Shown here piece after piece: positions 52,501 through 63,223 of a stretch of DNA of 64,000 nt. Every line of letters begins with the position of its first letter. Positions within the stretch are counted from its first letter, which is position 1. Source of the DNA: Saccharomycopsis fibuligera x Saccharomycopsis cf. fibuligera (Eukaryota; Ascomycota; Saccharomycetes; Ascoideales; Saccharomycopsidaceae); NCBI GenBank assembly GCA_001936135.1, contig CP012809.1:4079501-4143500 (forward strand). Reading direction: 5' to 3'. The position numbers were made by a program, and so were the translations under genes. The notes beneath the pieces are model-generated. The model was not told where the DNA came from, searched no databases, and worked only from the letters and a program-made list of their open reading frames with translations.

Positions 52501-53738
52501 GTGAATTTCGCTGTAATGCCGGACAATAAGCATGCTAAATACAAGTACAACTACTATATATTCTTCCTTCAGTCTAAGAATATACGTATATAACTGAAAT
52601 GTCCTATCTGAATAGCCTAGTACATAGTTACAATAGATAGATCTGGGTCCGTCTCGCTTCGTTGGCTTCTGTTTGTTCTGTTACCAACAGCTACATATGC
52701 AAGATTCTGCATATCTATGTTTTTTCCTCAAAGTTTATATAAATCGCAATTTCGATGTTTCCCTTTCACATTTGCGCACAAAATGAGCACGTGAATGCAA
52801 TTTTTGTATAAATGCTGAAAAGTGCAACTCAAGTTAACTATATCTTTAGGTACAGGTCTGGTTACGGCCTCAATATGATCCTCACCTAACATCATATGAA
52901 CATCAGGCTCTGGTAAAATCTGCCACCAAGGCACCTAAAACGTAACCTTTAGTCCGCTAAAAGGAACGGCTGGACATGGCGCAATTTCTGTGGAAATCGC
53001 CACTATTTTTTTTTTTTTTTTTTTTAATAAACTAAAGAAGTACGTCTTGTCTCATAGGGTCACACTCTCAGAGGCAATTTTTCAGAGTTAGCCCATACAT
53101 TTCTTACCAAACAGATTAAACCACATGAGCTGAATCTGACACTTGTTGACTATTGAATTTACATTGACGTGCCCATGGCCAACGAAAAGGATGTCAACTA
53201 TAGCTATGGTCCAGATTTTAAAGAACCAGATTATAAACTTTTTCGGTAAATAACAAGCAAGGTGATTGATAATGTTCAAACCCTGATTCAAAAAGGACGC
53301 TTAACCTGTTTGAACCTTGCATCCACATTATTTCTAGCTTTAAAACCCTGATCGTAAATACCACTACAGGAGAAGAAATATCGTAAAACGCTGAATCGCA
53401 GCACTGTTAAGATGATAACTTTCAATAAAAAAATTTTTGAGTAATAAACGCAGACTTACTTAATTGCTCAAAATGGACGACTTCAAGCCGTATAAAAACA
53501 TTAATTGATGAGTTTCAGATCGGGAACTCATTAACTGCTGCATCTGAGGCATAGGCCTAATTGTTCTACGATCTGTCCTAATTCATTAATGAATTTAATT
53601 ATTCATTAGACCAAAATGGGGATAGTAAATAAACACGGTTTAGAAAGACTATGTTACATAGTGCAGTTGAGTACTCCGGCCTGGTCGAAGATTTTTTGAT
53701 CCTGCGAGAACACAACAACAATTTGGATTATTTTGTTA

Positions 53739-53766
53739 TTTTTTTTTTTTTTTTTTTTTTTTTTTT
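53739..53766. repeat. poly(T) 28-mer
   Basis: An uninterrupted run of T in the gene-free region; similar runs of 19-24 T lie at 50912 and 53007. Confidence 0.93.
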
Positions 53767-55964
53767 GTACCACCCTAAAAATTGTGGGTAAGTAGTTAAA
53801 GCTGTTGTTGCAATATTTTTACTGGAGAAACCTGTTTTGGCTCTGTGGAAATACTTGAGACCAAGCTTAAAATATGATGGCAACTGTATGCACACAGACA
53901 TAATCATTTAAGAAGACTATTAGTGGTTTGTGAGTCTAAAAGCTCTTCTGATTTTAGTTTTTGTTCACAAGTTACACTTTCTGCCGCATCCTTAACGCTG
54001 CAAATAGTAGTAGCTGGTCAAAGATGGCTACTCTACGAGAAGAGGTCTGCCTATTTACACTTCTAGTGTTACATATTCTCGCCGCCAGCTCTCAAGCGAA
54101 TTATGCACGTGGCATATTAGCTAGAAAAGTGTCACCGTAACCGTTGAAAGCTTAATTCTTATTGTTCCGACATCGTTGAATCTTATTGATTGACTGCTAG
54201 TAATTCTTTTACCGTATGCCTCTCCAAGGGAGTAATTTCTTAGGATAAAAACGACATACTTCGTGTTTTTATTTGTTGATTCATCGTTTCTTGTCCATGA
54301 CTCATTTTTATAGAATATATTTCATGCTCTATGTTTTTGCGTGCTCTTCAAAACGGCACTTTAATGCAGTTCATGTAGCATAAAGTGATCTCACTTGATG
54401 TCATGATTAGGCATTTTCCGGAATCGCTCACGATGGCTCATGATGGGCTCCACATACATAACACAACAAATTATGAAACAAAACCTCATTGGATGTGATA
54501 GAAGTCTTGATTATAAATATACAAAATTAGCAATACTATTAGCGGATGGTACTGATAAAAAAGCACTGTTTACGTATTGTTGGGTCGTCACTTCCGGTAA
54601 CATGTAGCATCATAAAAACATTGTCCTTGCTTGACATTGTCGACAAAAGCTTGAGTACCGTCATGTATAACCTTGCTAAAGCAACCACTCGGCGTGTCTA
54701 TCCGTGAGTAATATCAAGCAAAGATTGAAAAGAAAAGTCAAAAAAAAAGCCTCCATTTTACATCCTTGTACGCTTTTTGTAAGTGCGACAAGAAGAGAAC
54801 CTCGAAGCGCTTGGTAGATATTATGATAGACTATTCCTTTAAAATGTTGTAAAAAAAAACAAAAAAAAAAAAACAGTCAGCTGCCTCAGTGGCATTTTAT
54901 AGCGTACTATTATCCCAAGACTTAATGTTTGGTTTTGCTGGTAATACATGTAGGGACCAGCCAAACACCACTAACCGCACGTAATCTATTTTGTGACACA
55001 CCAACAAAAAAAACAAGTGCGAAGAAAAACAAAGAAAATTTTTATTTTATTTTATTTTGTCAGCGAGAATGATCGTGCCGGCTCATGCAAGCCTAGATGA
55101 TGTCACAACCTAATGCTGCGGAGTAACATTTTTGGACTCTGATAATGCAACGCCCCCACCAAAGGGAATATGGGCGGCAGGCTGCCAGGTATTCGTAATT
55201 CCCTTTCTTTCGCTTTCACTAAGAAGGTGTCTATAAACTTCGCTTTTCATTCAAAACGAAAAACAGCAACTATCGCCAAGAAAATATGTCCTCCACTCTC
55301 AATTTTGTGCTTTGTCTGCTTTCTTGGAGCAGGGCACCACACCCTGCTCGTTGCAAAGCGGTACATTTGGCTGGCGGAGCAGAAGCGTTTTGTGCTGTTT
55401 TCCTGAAGAAATTTGGCTGGCGCAGCAAGCTGCTGTATGCTTATGCATACAGATGTTGTCGTCATTGAGGTGCATAAGCTATCTGACATCTTTGGCGACT
55501 ACATCAGCAGTACAGAATCCAACAAAAGTTTTCCGCTCCGAAGTATATAAAAAGCTGTCATTGCTGTTTGCTTGACCTTGTTTTACTGCTTTCTTCAGAA
55601 CAAAAGCTTTTGGCATTCAATCCAATTACCATCATTTGATCTTATCCCAGTTGGGTTAAAATTTCCATACCATTCACTTAACAATTCTCACTGCGTTTGC
55701 AAATTTGCAGCATTTTTCGTGTTCCGCTCCACCTTTCACAGAAGATCTCATTGAGTTTCATTAACTTTTATCACTTAATTTGGCAATTGTTTTAGCTCTT
55801 AAGTAAAACAAACCATCTTTTTGTCTACATTATCTCCTCTTTTAACGCCTACGTTATTTAGTTTGAGACAATCTTGCGCTTTATTTAAATTTATTGAAAG
55901 CAATTAATCGGATCTTCATTCTCAGTCCGCGCCCCCTTTTGCTTACAGTCGCATATCACTCACT

Positions 55965-55996
55965 CTATATATATTGTCAAACATATATATATAGAG
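55965..55996 (+). promoter_or_regulatory. TATA-type elements close to the NCE103 start
   Basis: CTATATATATTG at about 55964-55975 and ATATATATATAGAG at 55984-55997 lie only 20-55 bp before the first in-frame ATG (56019). Yeast transcription usually starts 40-120 bp after TATA, so some transcripts could begin after that ATG and encode only the shorter protein from 56178. Confidence 0.5.
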
Positions 55997-56018
55997 AAAA
56001 AAACTAGTTTTCTAGCAT

Positions 56019-56822
56019 ATGGTACTTAGCCTCATCTCGAGTCAGTTATTTAAATCATTGGATCTCTCTGTTTTCAGGACAACTTCAACTTCAAAAACTT
56101 TTAAATCCCTACTTACCAAGCTTTCAATCAACAATTATAAACCTTTATATTCTCCAACTTATCAATACCCAAGGAAAATGGCTTCTTCTCAAGGACTTTT
56201 CAGGTTAACAGCAAACAGTCCAATTGAAGACTACTTACAAGCAAACAAAGAATGGGCCACCTCTGCTAATAATGAGGTGCTCAAATCCAACGCTGTTGGT
56301 CAAAGCCCGCACACTTTGTGGATTGGTTGCTCTGACTCTAGATGCTCTGAATTTGCTTTGAAAAATTTACAACCTGGTGAAGTGTTTACTCACAGAAATA
56401 TAGCAAACATTCTCAACAATCCAGCTGACCCATCTTCAAGAGCTATCATTAAATTTGCTGTAAATGTGTTGAAAGTGAAGAAGATTCTTATCACCGGTCA
56501 CACAAAGTGCGGTGGTGCTAGTGCCACTTTGCAAGTTAACAACGAAGAAAACTACTACGACACTAAAGAAGTGCCTAAAGAATTGGTGGACTGGTTAACG
56601 CCGTTGATCGATTTGAAGTTTAAACACAAACATGAATTTGAAAAATTGGCTGATGCTGACGAAGTGACAAAGAACAGAAAATTAGTGGAATTGAACATCA
56701 AGCACCAGGTAGAATACGTGGAATCTAATCAAGATGTGAAAAATGCTATTAAAGAAGGAAGATTGGAAGTTCATGGATTACTCTATAATGTTGACAATGG
56801 TCTTTTAGAATTGATCAGTTGA
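56019..56822 (+). CDS. NCE103: beta-class carbonic anhydrase
   Basis: A 267-residue beta-carbonic anhydrase that interconverts CO2 and bicarbonate. Zinc ligands are Cys104, His161 and Cys164, and the catalytic Asp-Arg dyad is in CSDSR (104-108); FTHRNIAN and ITGHTKCGGA are the usual flanking motifs. The S. cerevisiae enzyme has 221 residues. Here the conserved part starts at Met54 (56178, MASSQGLFRL), and the 53 residues before it are rich in Ser, Leu, Thr and Lys with almost no acidic residues, like a mitochondrial presequence. Two products, mitochondrial and cytosolic, are therefore possible. The fungal enzyme is CO2-regulated; I did not find a full TGACGTCA Rca1/Cst6 site in the promoter. 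Confidence 0.92.
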   Translation: MVLSLISSQLFKSLDLSVFRTTSTSKTFKSLLTKLSINNYKPLYSPTYQYPRKMASSQGLFRLTANSPIEDYLQANKEWATSANNEVLKSNAVGQSPHTLWIGCSDSRCSEFALKNLQPGEVFTHRNIANILNNPADPSSRAIIKFAVNVLKVKKILITGHTKCGGASATLQVNNEENYYDTKEVPKELVDWLTPLIDLKFKHKHEFEKLADADEVTKNRKLVELNIKHQVEYVESNQDVKNAIKEGRLEVHGLLYNVDNGLLELIS

Positions 56823-57448
56823 TTCTGGTATCTTTGATTTTTTCCTCCTTAATTTTCATAATAATATTCACGACTACAAAACCTATGACTACTGCTTTTT
56901 TTATTGTCCTTTTTCCTTTTTAAGTTTTTGATTTTCTCTTCACTCTTTAAATGCCGGTTATAACAATCAGTATATATATCTATATATATTTCTATTTAGT
57001 AGATGTTTGATTTTTTGCCTGGTTTATGTTACAAATAAAAGCTTACGATATTTAATATTCTGTTTTATTTTTTTGTGTTTGCTTTTTTCCTTTTGTTTTT
57101 CCCACTGTTCTATGCGCCACTTTACCTGTGGTTCCCATTTAATTCTAGGCACCGCCTTTCACATACTCTCATCAATTTCCTTTGATCCATAAATTAAAGC
57201 ACTTGTTGAGGATGACTGGTAGAGTGGTATTCCAAAGGGAACGCAGCAGCAGGGATGAGATGAGATGACTCAAAGGTAAAACCCAAAGTCCCCTTCAAAA
57301 TTATTTAGATTGTCCGAGGTACACATGGTCTTATGCAACATCATTTTCTTGCATGATTTCGTAATCCATCTTGCAGCAGCATGAATTTGTACGCTATATT
57401 TTTTTTTTGTTTTTCCAATAAAAAATAAAGGTCCATATCAATGGTACA

Positions 57449-57484
<36 letters not shown>

Positions 57485-58670
57485 TTTCTTTACTATGCAA
57501 AATAGCGTAATGATTGGTGATGGTGATGGTGATGACAGTAGTGGCAACACTGGTAACGGTGATGGTAATAATGATGACGATAGTAGTCATGATGGTTATA
57601 AATAATGCAAATAAAGCTAACGTAAATGAAGAAGCTAAGACCAATAAAGAATACTGTGTATTAATTCATTGCAACGTCACTATAATTGTCATCGCCGTTT
57701 GTTTACCTCAAGACATTTTGACACATATTGTATTGCATATTGACCACTTGACCATTTGACAGCCTTATCTAACTCGAAATGGTCATTCATGTGTTACTGA
57801 GACACTGTAGTCCCCCGGCTTTTTTGATTACTTATCCTTGTTTGTAAGTAAGTCAACGTTATAGAAATAAAAGTATATACTTTTTCAAGTATCACAACCA
57901 TAGCTGTCACAATATTTTACGGTGAGTTTACTCAACGCTTCTGGGATACTTATTATTGAGCATAAGTGTGCTTAGAAATGGTAGTACCTCCGGGTATAAC
58001 TTTTGCTACTAATGTGTTCTTTCGCTTGTATCATTCTCACGCACTTTTGCTGCCCAAAAGGTGGTATCAAAACATTTTGCCGATCAGTAAGATCATACTG
58101 ATCACTCATCATGACCATTATTCAAGTGCCACCGTTTGGACTTTTCTATACACTACTGTGGCAAATTGGCGCTTTTAATTCTATTTGTAAGTATATATAA
58201 GTATAGTAGGCGCTGCAAATTCGCAATAGCTCTCCCGGCTTTGGGCCTGGAAATAAAGAAGGAAGAAGAAAATGAACGTGTTGATTGGGCAATGCCATAT
58301 TTTCCAAAAAATGTGACCGTTATAGTAATGCGAAAAACATATAAAAAATGTTTCTACAAGTTTGAGACTACTGTACAACTGCTGTTTAAATAGCGAAGGC
58401 CACTACCTAATTGGTGATTATTTAATCGTTTCTTTCTTTTCTCTAAAATGGTGTACAAACACCTTGAATGTTGCATGGCAGATTAAGATTACAAAAGCAT
58501 GTGCAACGTTGGAGCAAGACTATAGGTAGCCAAAAATACAGGAAACTCTGCACTCTCAAAATAATTAATGGACTGTACAAGTATTGGATAATTTACAAGT
58601 GCTAAAACATACAATATATCCAAACATACAAGGGTCGCACAAAGATAGTGGGAAGAGGATTGCAGCTTAA
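56823..58670. other. 1.8-kb region between convergent NCE103 and bZIP genes
   Basis: It contains (TA)n at 57452-57481, a GGTGAT hexamer repeat at about 57515-57534 and T-rich stretches after NCE103. Short frames are low-complexity or featureless. No RNA gene recognised. Confidence 0.5.
57452..57481. repeat. (TA)15 microsatellite
   Basis: Alternating AT over about 30 bp in intergenic DNA. Confidence 0.93.
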
Positions 58671-60329
58671 TCAACGCTTGCTGTTGAATAAAGAAGGCAC
58701 TTCTATTGTACATGTTTTGAATTGCTTAGCCATGATTTTTACAAGCATGCACTTCTGCAAAAGATTTATACTCTTGTCATGATTTTTTGCCTGGTCATCT
58801 TCAATGTCATCCATATTATCTTCACAACAAGATTCCTTATCTTCCTTCATCTTCATTAAAATCTTTTGCAATATGTACCTTTTACAAATCTTTTGCCAGT
58901 GTACTTCATACGGGTCAAAATCATCACTATCACTAAGGTGATCTTTAATACAAGGTACTGGAAACTTAGGAAAAACACTGCAAGACTGGCTGGCAAAAAA
59001 AGTAGTTGTTTTTAAAGTGGGCTGACAAACCTTACTGCTATTGCCAAGTGTAGCGAAAACCGGATTTAAATTATCATTATTCGTGTCATTATCATTGCAT
59101 TCACTATCGTCATTACTATTCAGATCATTACTATTATTATTATTATTACTATCATTGTAACCCATTTCGAAATCGCCGTTATCATCATAATTCGTATCAT
59201 TGTTATTGTTGTCATAATTGGATTGGTCATTGTTGTTTTCATCAGAGTTGCCATCAGAGTTACCATCAAATTGCTTATGGTTCTTATGTGTTTCCTTATT
59301 GTTATTGCTATCATTATTATAAAAGTTCTCACCATTGTCATTAAACTGTGATTCTGGATCAAACCCACTTTTGAAAAAATCATAAGTATCATCATTGTTA
59401 ATATCATTATTGTTATTCATTCCATCACCGCTGGAGTGTTGGGGATGCTGTTGAAAAACCTCTTCAAAGTTGATAGCACCTTTCATAAGATTGTTGATGA
59501 TTTCATTGAAGTTGATAGTGCTGCTATCCTTGACGGCATATTGCTCACCAACGGAATTAGCAATAAAATCGTCCAACTCTTCAACTCTAATATTTTCAGT
59601 CTCGCAAGTAAGCCGCGTATTATTCATTGCCGCTGAATTACAATTCGCAGTATTTATAAACTGGTGGGCCTTAGCAGCGACAACATTGTCAACGTTGGAA
59701 ATCTTAGTAGGTGGCATGTTTTTGTTGACGTAAACAAATTTGAATTTATCAGTACTGGAAGCAGAAGAATTTGCAGCCACATCATCGATGGTGGTACTGG
59801 TAGAAGCGGTCAATGGACTTGAAGAAACGCTGCTCTTCATACATCCATAAAGGTCATCAACAAATTTGTCAGAGAATGTCAAGCCTGGATAGTCAGCAAA
59901 AGGAAGCTGTAAAATGTCTTCCTGCTGCAGCTGTACGTCTTGAAAGTCAGCTTTCAATAACTTGTCAAGATCAGCATTCAATTTAGCAACATCAACTGAA
60001 CTTTCAGAAATGGAAGCGGTTGATTCAGCAATAACAGGAACAAAACTAGCCTCAAGAGGCTGCTGCTGCTGCTGCTGCTGCAGTCTAGCACCAGCTAATT
60101 GTTTCTCAAGGGCCTCAATTCTTTTTCTAAGCAAATCGTTCTCAGCCTCCAAAGATTCCATTTTCTGCTTGTTTTTAGCTCTGTATTTCCTTTGAGCATT
60201 GCGCACCTGCTCGTTTCTTTTAGTCTTTGCTGGCTCTTGAGAGAGCTTTCTGCCTGGCTTGGACTTAGAGATTCTGTAGTCATCGTGGTTACCAACAGCG
60301 GCGGAAGATAACTGTATCGTGCTTTCCAT
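58671..60329 (-). CDS. YAP-type bZIP transcription factor with altered basic region
   Basis: A 552-residue protein. Residues 24-80 form a fungal AP-1-like bZIP: KPGRKLSQEPAKTKR, then RNAQRKYR, then a leucine zipper with Leu60, Leu67 and Leu74. The spacing Arg50-x9-Leu60-x6-Leu67-x6-Leu74 sets the register and puts Val42 where bZIP proteins carry the invariant Asn (family pattern N-x2-A-Q-x2-F-R; here V-x2-A-Q-x2-Y-R). A Gln run follows the zipper. The middle is acidic and Asn/Asp-rich (about 330-440), a likely activation region. Cys residues cluster near the C-terminus, including a CC pair, somewhat like redox-sensing Cys domains of Yap1, though not clearly homologous. The gene sits behind a 444-nt ATG-free leader. 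Confidence 0.85.
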   Translation of the reverse strand: MESTIQLSSAAVGNHDDYRISKSKPGRKLSQEPAKTKRNEQVRNAQRKYRAKNKQKMESLEAENDLLRKRIEALEKQLAGARLQQQQQQQPLEASFVPVIAESTASISESSVDVAKLNADLDKLLKADFQDVQLQQEDILQLPFADYPGLTFSDKFVDDLYGCMKSSVSSSPLTASTSTTIDDVAANSSASSTDKFKFVYVNKNMPPTKISNVDNVVAAKAHQFINTANCNSAAMNNTRLTCETENIRVEELDDFIANSVGEQYAVKDSSTINFNEIINNLMKGAINFEEVFQQHPQHSSGDGMNNNNDINNDDTYDFFKSGFDPESQFNDNGENFYNNDSNNNKETHKNHKQFDGNSDGNSDENNNDQSNYDNNNNDTNYDDNGDFEMGYNDSNNNNNSNDLNSNDDSECNDNDTNNDNLNPVFATLGNSSKVCQPTLKTTTFFASQSCSVFPKFPVPCIKDHLSDSDDFDPYEVHWQKICKRYILQKILMKMKEDKESCCEDNMDDIEDDQAKNHDKSINLLQKCMLVKIMAKQFKTCTIEVPSLFNSKR

Positions 60330-61090
60330 TATGTTACTATTGTTTTTTTTTTTGAAGATGTATGTGGTGTACTGGTGAAAATGATGTCCGAAAAATTGGT
60401 GTCCGGAAGTTAGGTGTCAGAATGGAAAAACAAAAATTCTCACTTTGAACAGTGACGGTTGTCTATGCTGTCTTGCAAAATTGGTTAGAGGCTTAGTGTA
60501 GTAGAATTAATAACCTAGGCAGGTAAAGATATAAAAACGCTATAAAGAGAGGACGAGGAGTGTCTATAAGTATTATAATATCGGCTATTGATCCCCGGAA
60601 ACTGGTAACTAAAGCAGTTATTAAAAAAATATTAAAGTAGCGTAAAGTGAGCTGTGCAAGTATGAGCGCGTAAGATAGGAAAAAGTCAGAAAAAGCACAG
60701 CGACAAGAGAACGGAAATTGACAACTTATAAGGCGCTGGGTGGCAAACAAGGTTAGCGGCGCTGCTGTTTCCGCATTGGGCGATGATTTGAAAAGATTTG
60801 TAATACGCAGGCCTAGCCGTGGCCGGAATTGCGCGCGAACGTCCTTTAGGTAGTTCCGAGAACCCTCGGGTCGTCTTCTATCTCCGCTAAGCGCGTTGCT
60901 AGCCAGTAACCGCGCTATTGTGTTTCAACAATTTATTTAATTGCAGCCCTCCGAATTTGAGCCTGTTCAATCTCTACAATGACTGTCAAGTGAATATCTT
61001 TCTTATTGATATCTGACATTATTAACAAGTCAAGTTGTATGTTTATTGTGAATTTGGGATAGCAGCTACTCTATAGTATACACAGCAACA
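60330..61090. other. bZIP upstream region and neighbour's 3' flank
   Basis: Read on the minus strand, no ATG occurs from 60330 to 60773. A perfect PACE sequence, GGTGGCAAA, lies at 60739-60747, 410 bp upstream of the bZIP start. From about 60830 to 60920 the DNA is relatively GC-rich. No gene. Confidence 0.5.
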
Positions 61091-63223
61091 TCACTGCTTC
61101 TCAGCCTGTTCAGTCCACCATCCCCGAAGTCTTTGAAGCTCCTGCTGCACCTTCGTTTCTGCCTCCCGGATAGCCGCCTGCTGCACGGCAAGCTGAGCGA
61201 GCCTGTCCTGGCACACCCGTACCTCTTCGTCGATAAGCTCTAACTTATCTAATATGAGATTCTGGCTGCGTCCAAGAAGCTCCATCCGCACTGTAATCTC
61301 GCTCTCACTGTTATTATTGTTAGCGCTGTTGGCACTGCTGGTATTGGAGTTGATGCTGCTGTTATTACTGTTGACAGAGCTGTTGTTTGCACTTATGCTT
61401 GTGCCGGCTTTGGCTTTGGTGTTGGCAGTATTACTGCCAATCTTATTAATCCCATTCTTCCTTGTCGTTGTCCTACTGACAGCGCTCTTCCCAGTTTCCG
61501 AATTTCGTCTAATTTCCGTACTTTTTACCTTTTTCTCGTCTCCGGTGCTTATCTCTTTCCCCGTGTCTCTAAAGTTCAACTTTAATTGTGAGCAGGTCAG
61601 TAGCCATGGCTGACTGACATCGTCAGATCCTTTGGTATCTTGTTCTTGGTGTAAAACAGGCAGTGATTCCAGTTGCACATCATTATCTTCGATTTCCAAT
61701 ATATCCTCTTTCTTCTCCTTTCTCTCTTGATCTTGAGGTGAGCGAAGGCGTTTAGTGATAGAGTTGTCCTGATTGAGTTCTTCGATATTTTTAGAAAATG
61801 ACACACTTTTCCGCTTTTTGCCATGGCCGCCCGCTAAGTTGCGGGTGGCTGTCGTATTTGCCGATACGCTGGGAGCTAGGGCTAGACCGTTACTCTTCTC
61901 TTGCTTCGCCGATGCCATTTTGGGGTTGAAAATGTTTTCCTTTTCTTCGTTTTCACTGTCCCCTTCTGACTCTGAAGCTGGCGGTCCAGTCTTAGTCTTC
62001 AAGCATGATTTAAGTTTGGGCCCCTGCTTTGTTTGTGTATCTTTACTTTGGATAGGATGCTGCTGTTCCTGTTGTTGTTGATGGTGCTGTTTGGTTAACT
62101 CTCTCAACTTAATTGGGGAAGTAGCATCCATTTCATCAAACTCTTTGAAATTTTGCTTTAGTGCTTCTTCGCCATCCTTTTCAGGTGATTGACGACTTAT
62201 TGATGAAGCAGTGGGTAGCAGATATGACGGTGCTGTATTTATGCCCTGCCTATTATGACTTGATATGACAATATTGGATGAATTTTTAAGCTTGTCTAGC
62301 AAGCTATTATTACCTGTCAATCTGCCACTACCGAAGGTCCTATCCAATCTTTTCTCTGTTTTGGTACTCAAAGGTGATGCTAGCAAGGCGCCACTACCAT
62401 TATTTGGCTTTAATTCATTATCAAATATTGTATTCTTGTTCATATTGGAGTACAAGTCCTTAAACTTACTAGAGGCGAAAGCGCTATTGGTCAATCTGCT
62501 GGTTAATCTCTTGGATACTCTTGACTCACTATGTGGCGCTATTCTTAGTCTGTTTATGGTTCTGCTGGTGGATGGTGTGGATCTGTTATTGCTACTGGCT
62601 AGCACTTTCTCTGATGTAGCACTCGTATTGTCTTTGACCTTGTCAAATATGGTAGTTCCTGGATTCAACCGTAGAAAGGAAAGGTTATTGGCCGGTCTTC
62701 TGTCGAGTAAATGCGATTTTCGGTCAACACTCTGGGTTACGCCAAAGATATCGCTATCTTTGTAGTAAGTAGTTGATATCTTATCATCCTCGTTGCCATT
62801 TGAAGCTTTGCTAAGACTACTGCGTGATTCATCCTTATTACTGTTGTTTTCTTTGCTCTTTTCTGTTAAATTATTCACTGCCCTTTCACGTTGAAGTATG
62901 CTATTAGTATCAACATTTCTCTTTGGCGTTCCAAGCTTTCTAATGGGAGAAAGCCGTGCTGCTGGTTTTGATATGTCAAAGATCTTTCCTTTGTCCTTGC
63001 TTTCAGCGCTTACTTTTCTAATTGGCGACACACGCTCTTTCAACTTGCCAATGTCTGTCTTCATATCTGGATAAAGGCTAGTCTTGTGATTCGCGGCCAA
63101 CGCCTTACCAATTGGTGAGAGTTTTAACGAATTGGCATGGTTGGAAGCGGAACTGGAATTGGAACTGGAGCTGGAAATGTTGAGACCTGGGAGCTTGTCC
63201 ATTGGTAGCCCGTTTGAGGCCAT
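61091..63223 (-). CDS. coiled-coil protein with CDK-type SPIRK motifs, unknown
   Basis: A 710-residue protein not assigned to a family. The N-terminal part repeats a short motif: LSPIGK (35-40), VSPIRK (65-70) and LSPIRK (91-96) followed by GTPKR (98-102), and a later TSPIK (about 354-358). SPxR, TPxR and SPxK are minimal CDK sites. The middle is Ser/Lys/Asn-rich with RLTSRL-type repeats, Gln/His runs and an acidic EGDSENEEKEN stretch, then a KKRKSVSF basic motif (about 470-477). The last 65 residues (ITVRMELLGRSQNLILDKLE onward) form a predicted coiled coil ending in Trp-Trp-Thr-Glu-Gln. Features suggest a nuclear, cell-cycle-phosphorylated protein, such as a spindle, kinetochore or chromatin component. 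The first ATG is used. Confidence 0.75.
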   Translation of the reverse strand: MASNGLPMDKLPGLNISSSSSNSSSASNHANSLKLSPIGKALAANHKTSLYPDMKTDIGKLKERVSPIRKVSAESKDKGKIFDISKPAARLSPIRKLGTPKRNVDTNSILQRERAVNNLTEKSKENNSNKDESRSSLSKASNGNEDDKISTTYYKDSDIFGVTQSVDRKSHLLDRRPANNLSFLRLNPGTTIFDKVKDNTSATSEKVLASSNNRSTPSTSRTINRLRIAPHSESRVSKRLTSRLTNSAFASSKFKDLYSNMNKNTIFDNELKPNNGSGALLASPLSTKTEKRLDRTFGSGRLTGNNSLLDKLKNSSNIVISSHNRQGINTAPSYLLPTASSISRQSPEKDGEEALKQNFKEFDEMDATSPIKLRELTKQHHQQQQEQQHPIQSKDTQTKQGPKLKSCLKTKTGPPASESEGDSENEEKENIFNPKMASAKQEKSNGLALAPSVSANTTATRNLAGGHGKKRKSVSFSKNIEELNQDNSITKRLRSPQDQERKEKKEDILEIEDNDVQLESLPVLHQEQDTKGSDDVSQPWLLTCSQLKLNFRDTGKEISTGDEKKVKSTEIRRNSETGKSAVSRTTTRKNGINKIGSNTANTKAKAGTSISANNSSVNSNNSSINSNTSSANSANNNNSESEITVRMELLGRSQNLILDKLELIDEEVRVCQDRLAQLAVQQAAIREAETKVQQELQRLRGWWTEQAEKQ

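Larger units (their letters stand above)
47063..56018. other. 9-kb stretch without a convincing gene
   Basis: This lies between the KilA-N gene's start and NCE103. It includes a CAG/GCA run (48317-48348), a tandem GGCCAGCGGTTG pair (47917-47940), a TA/TG run (49561-49592), three GCGCAAAA units (50687-50711), and T-runs at 50912-50935, 53007-53025 and 53739-53766. The longest frame is 148 codons (48832-49278, minus) with no recognised domain. The left 1-2 kb may be regulatory DNA for the KilA-N gene and the right 1 kb the NCE103 promoter. I find no tRNA, snRNA, snoRNA, SRP or RNase P/MRP signature, but a divergent RNA or a centromere could not be excluded by eye. Confidence 0.45.
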
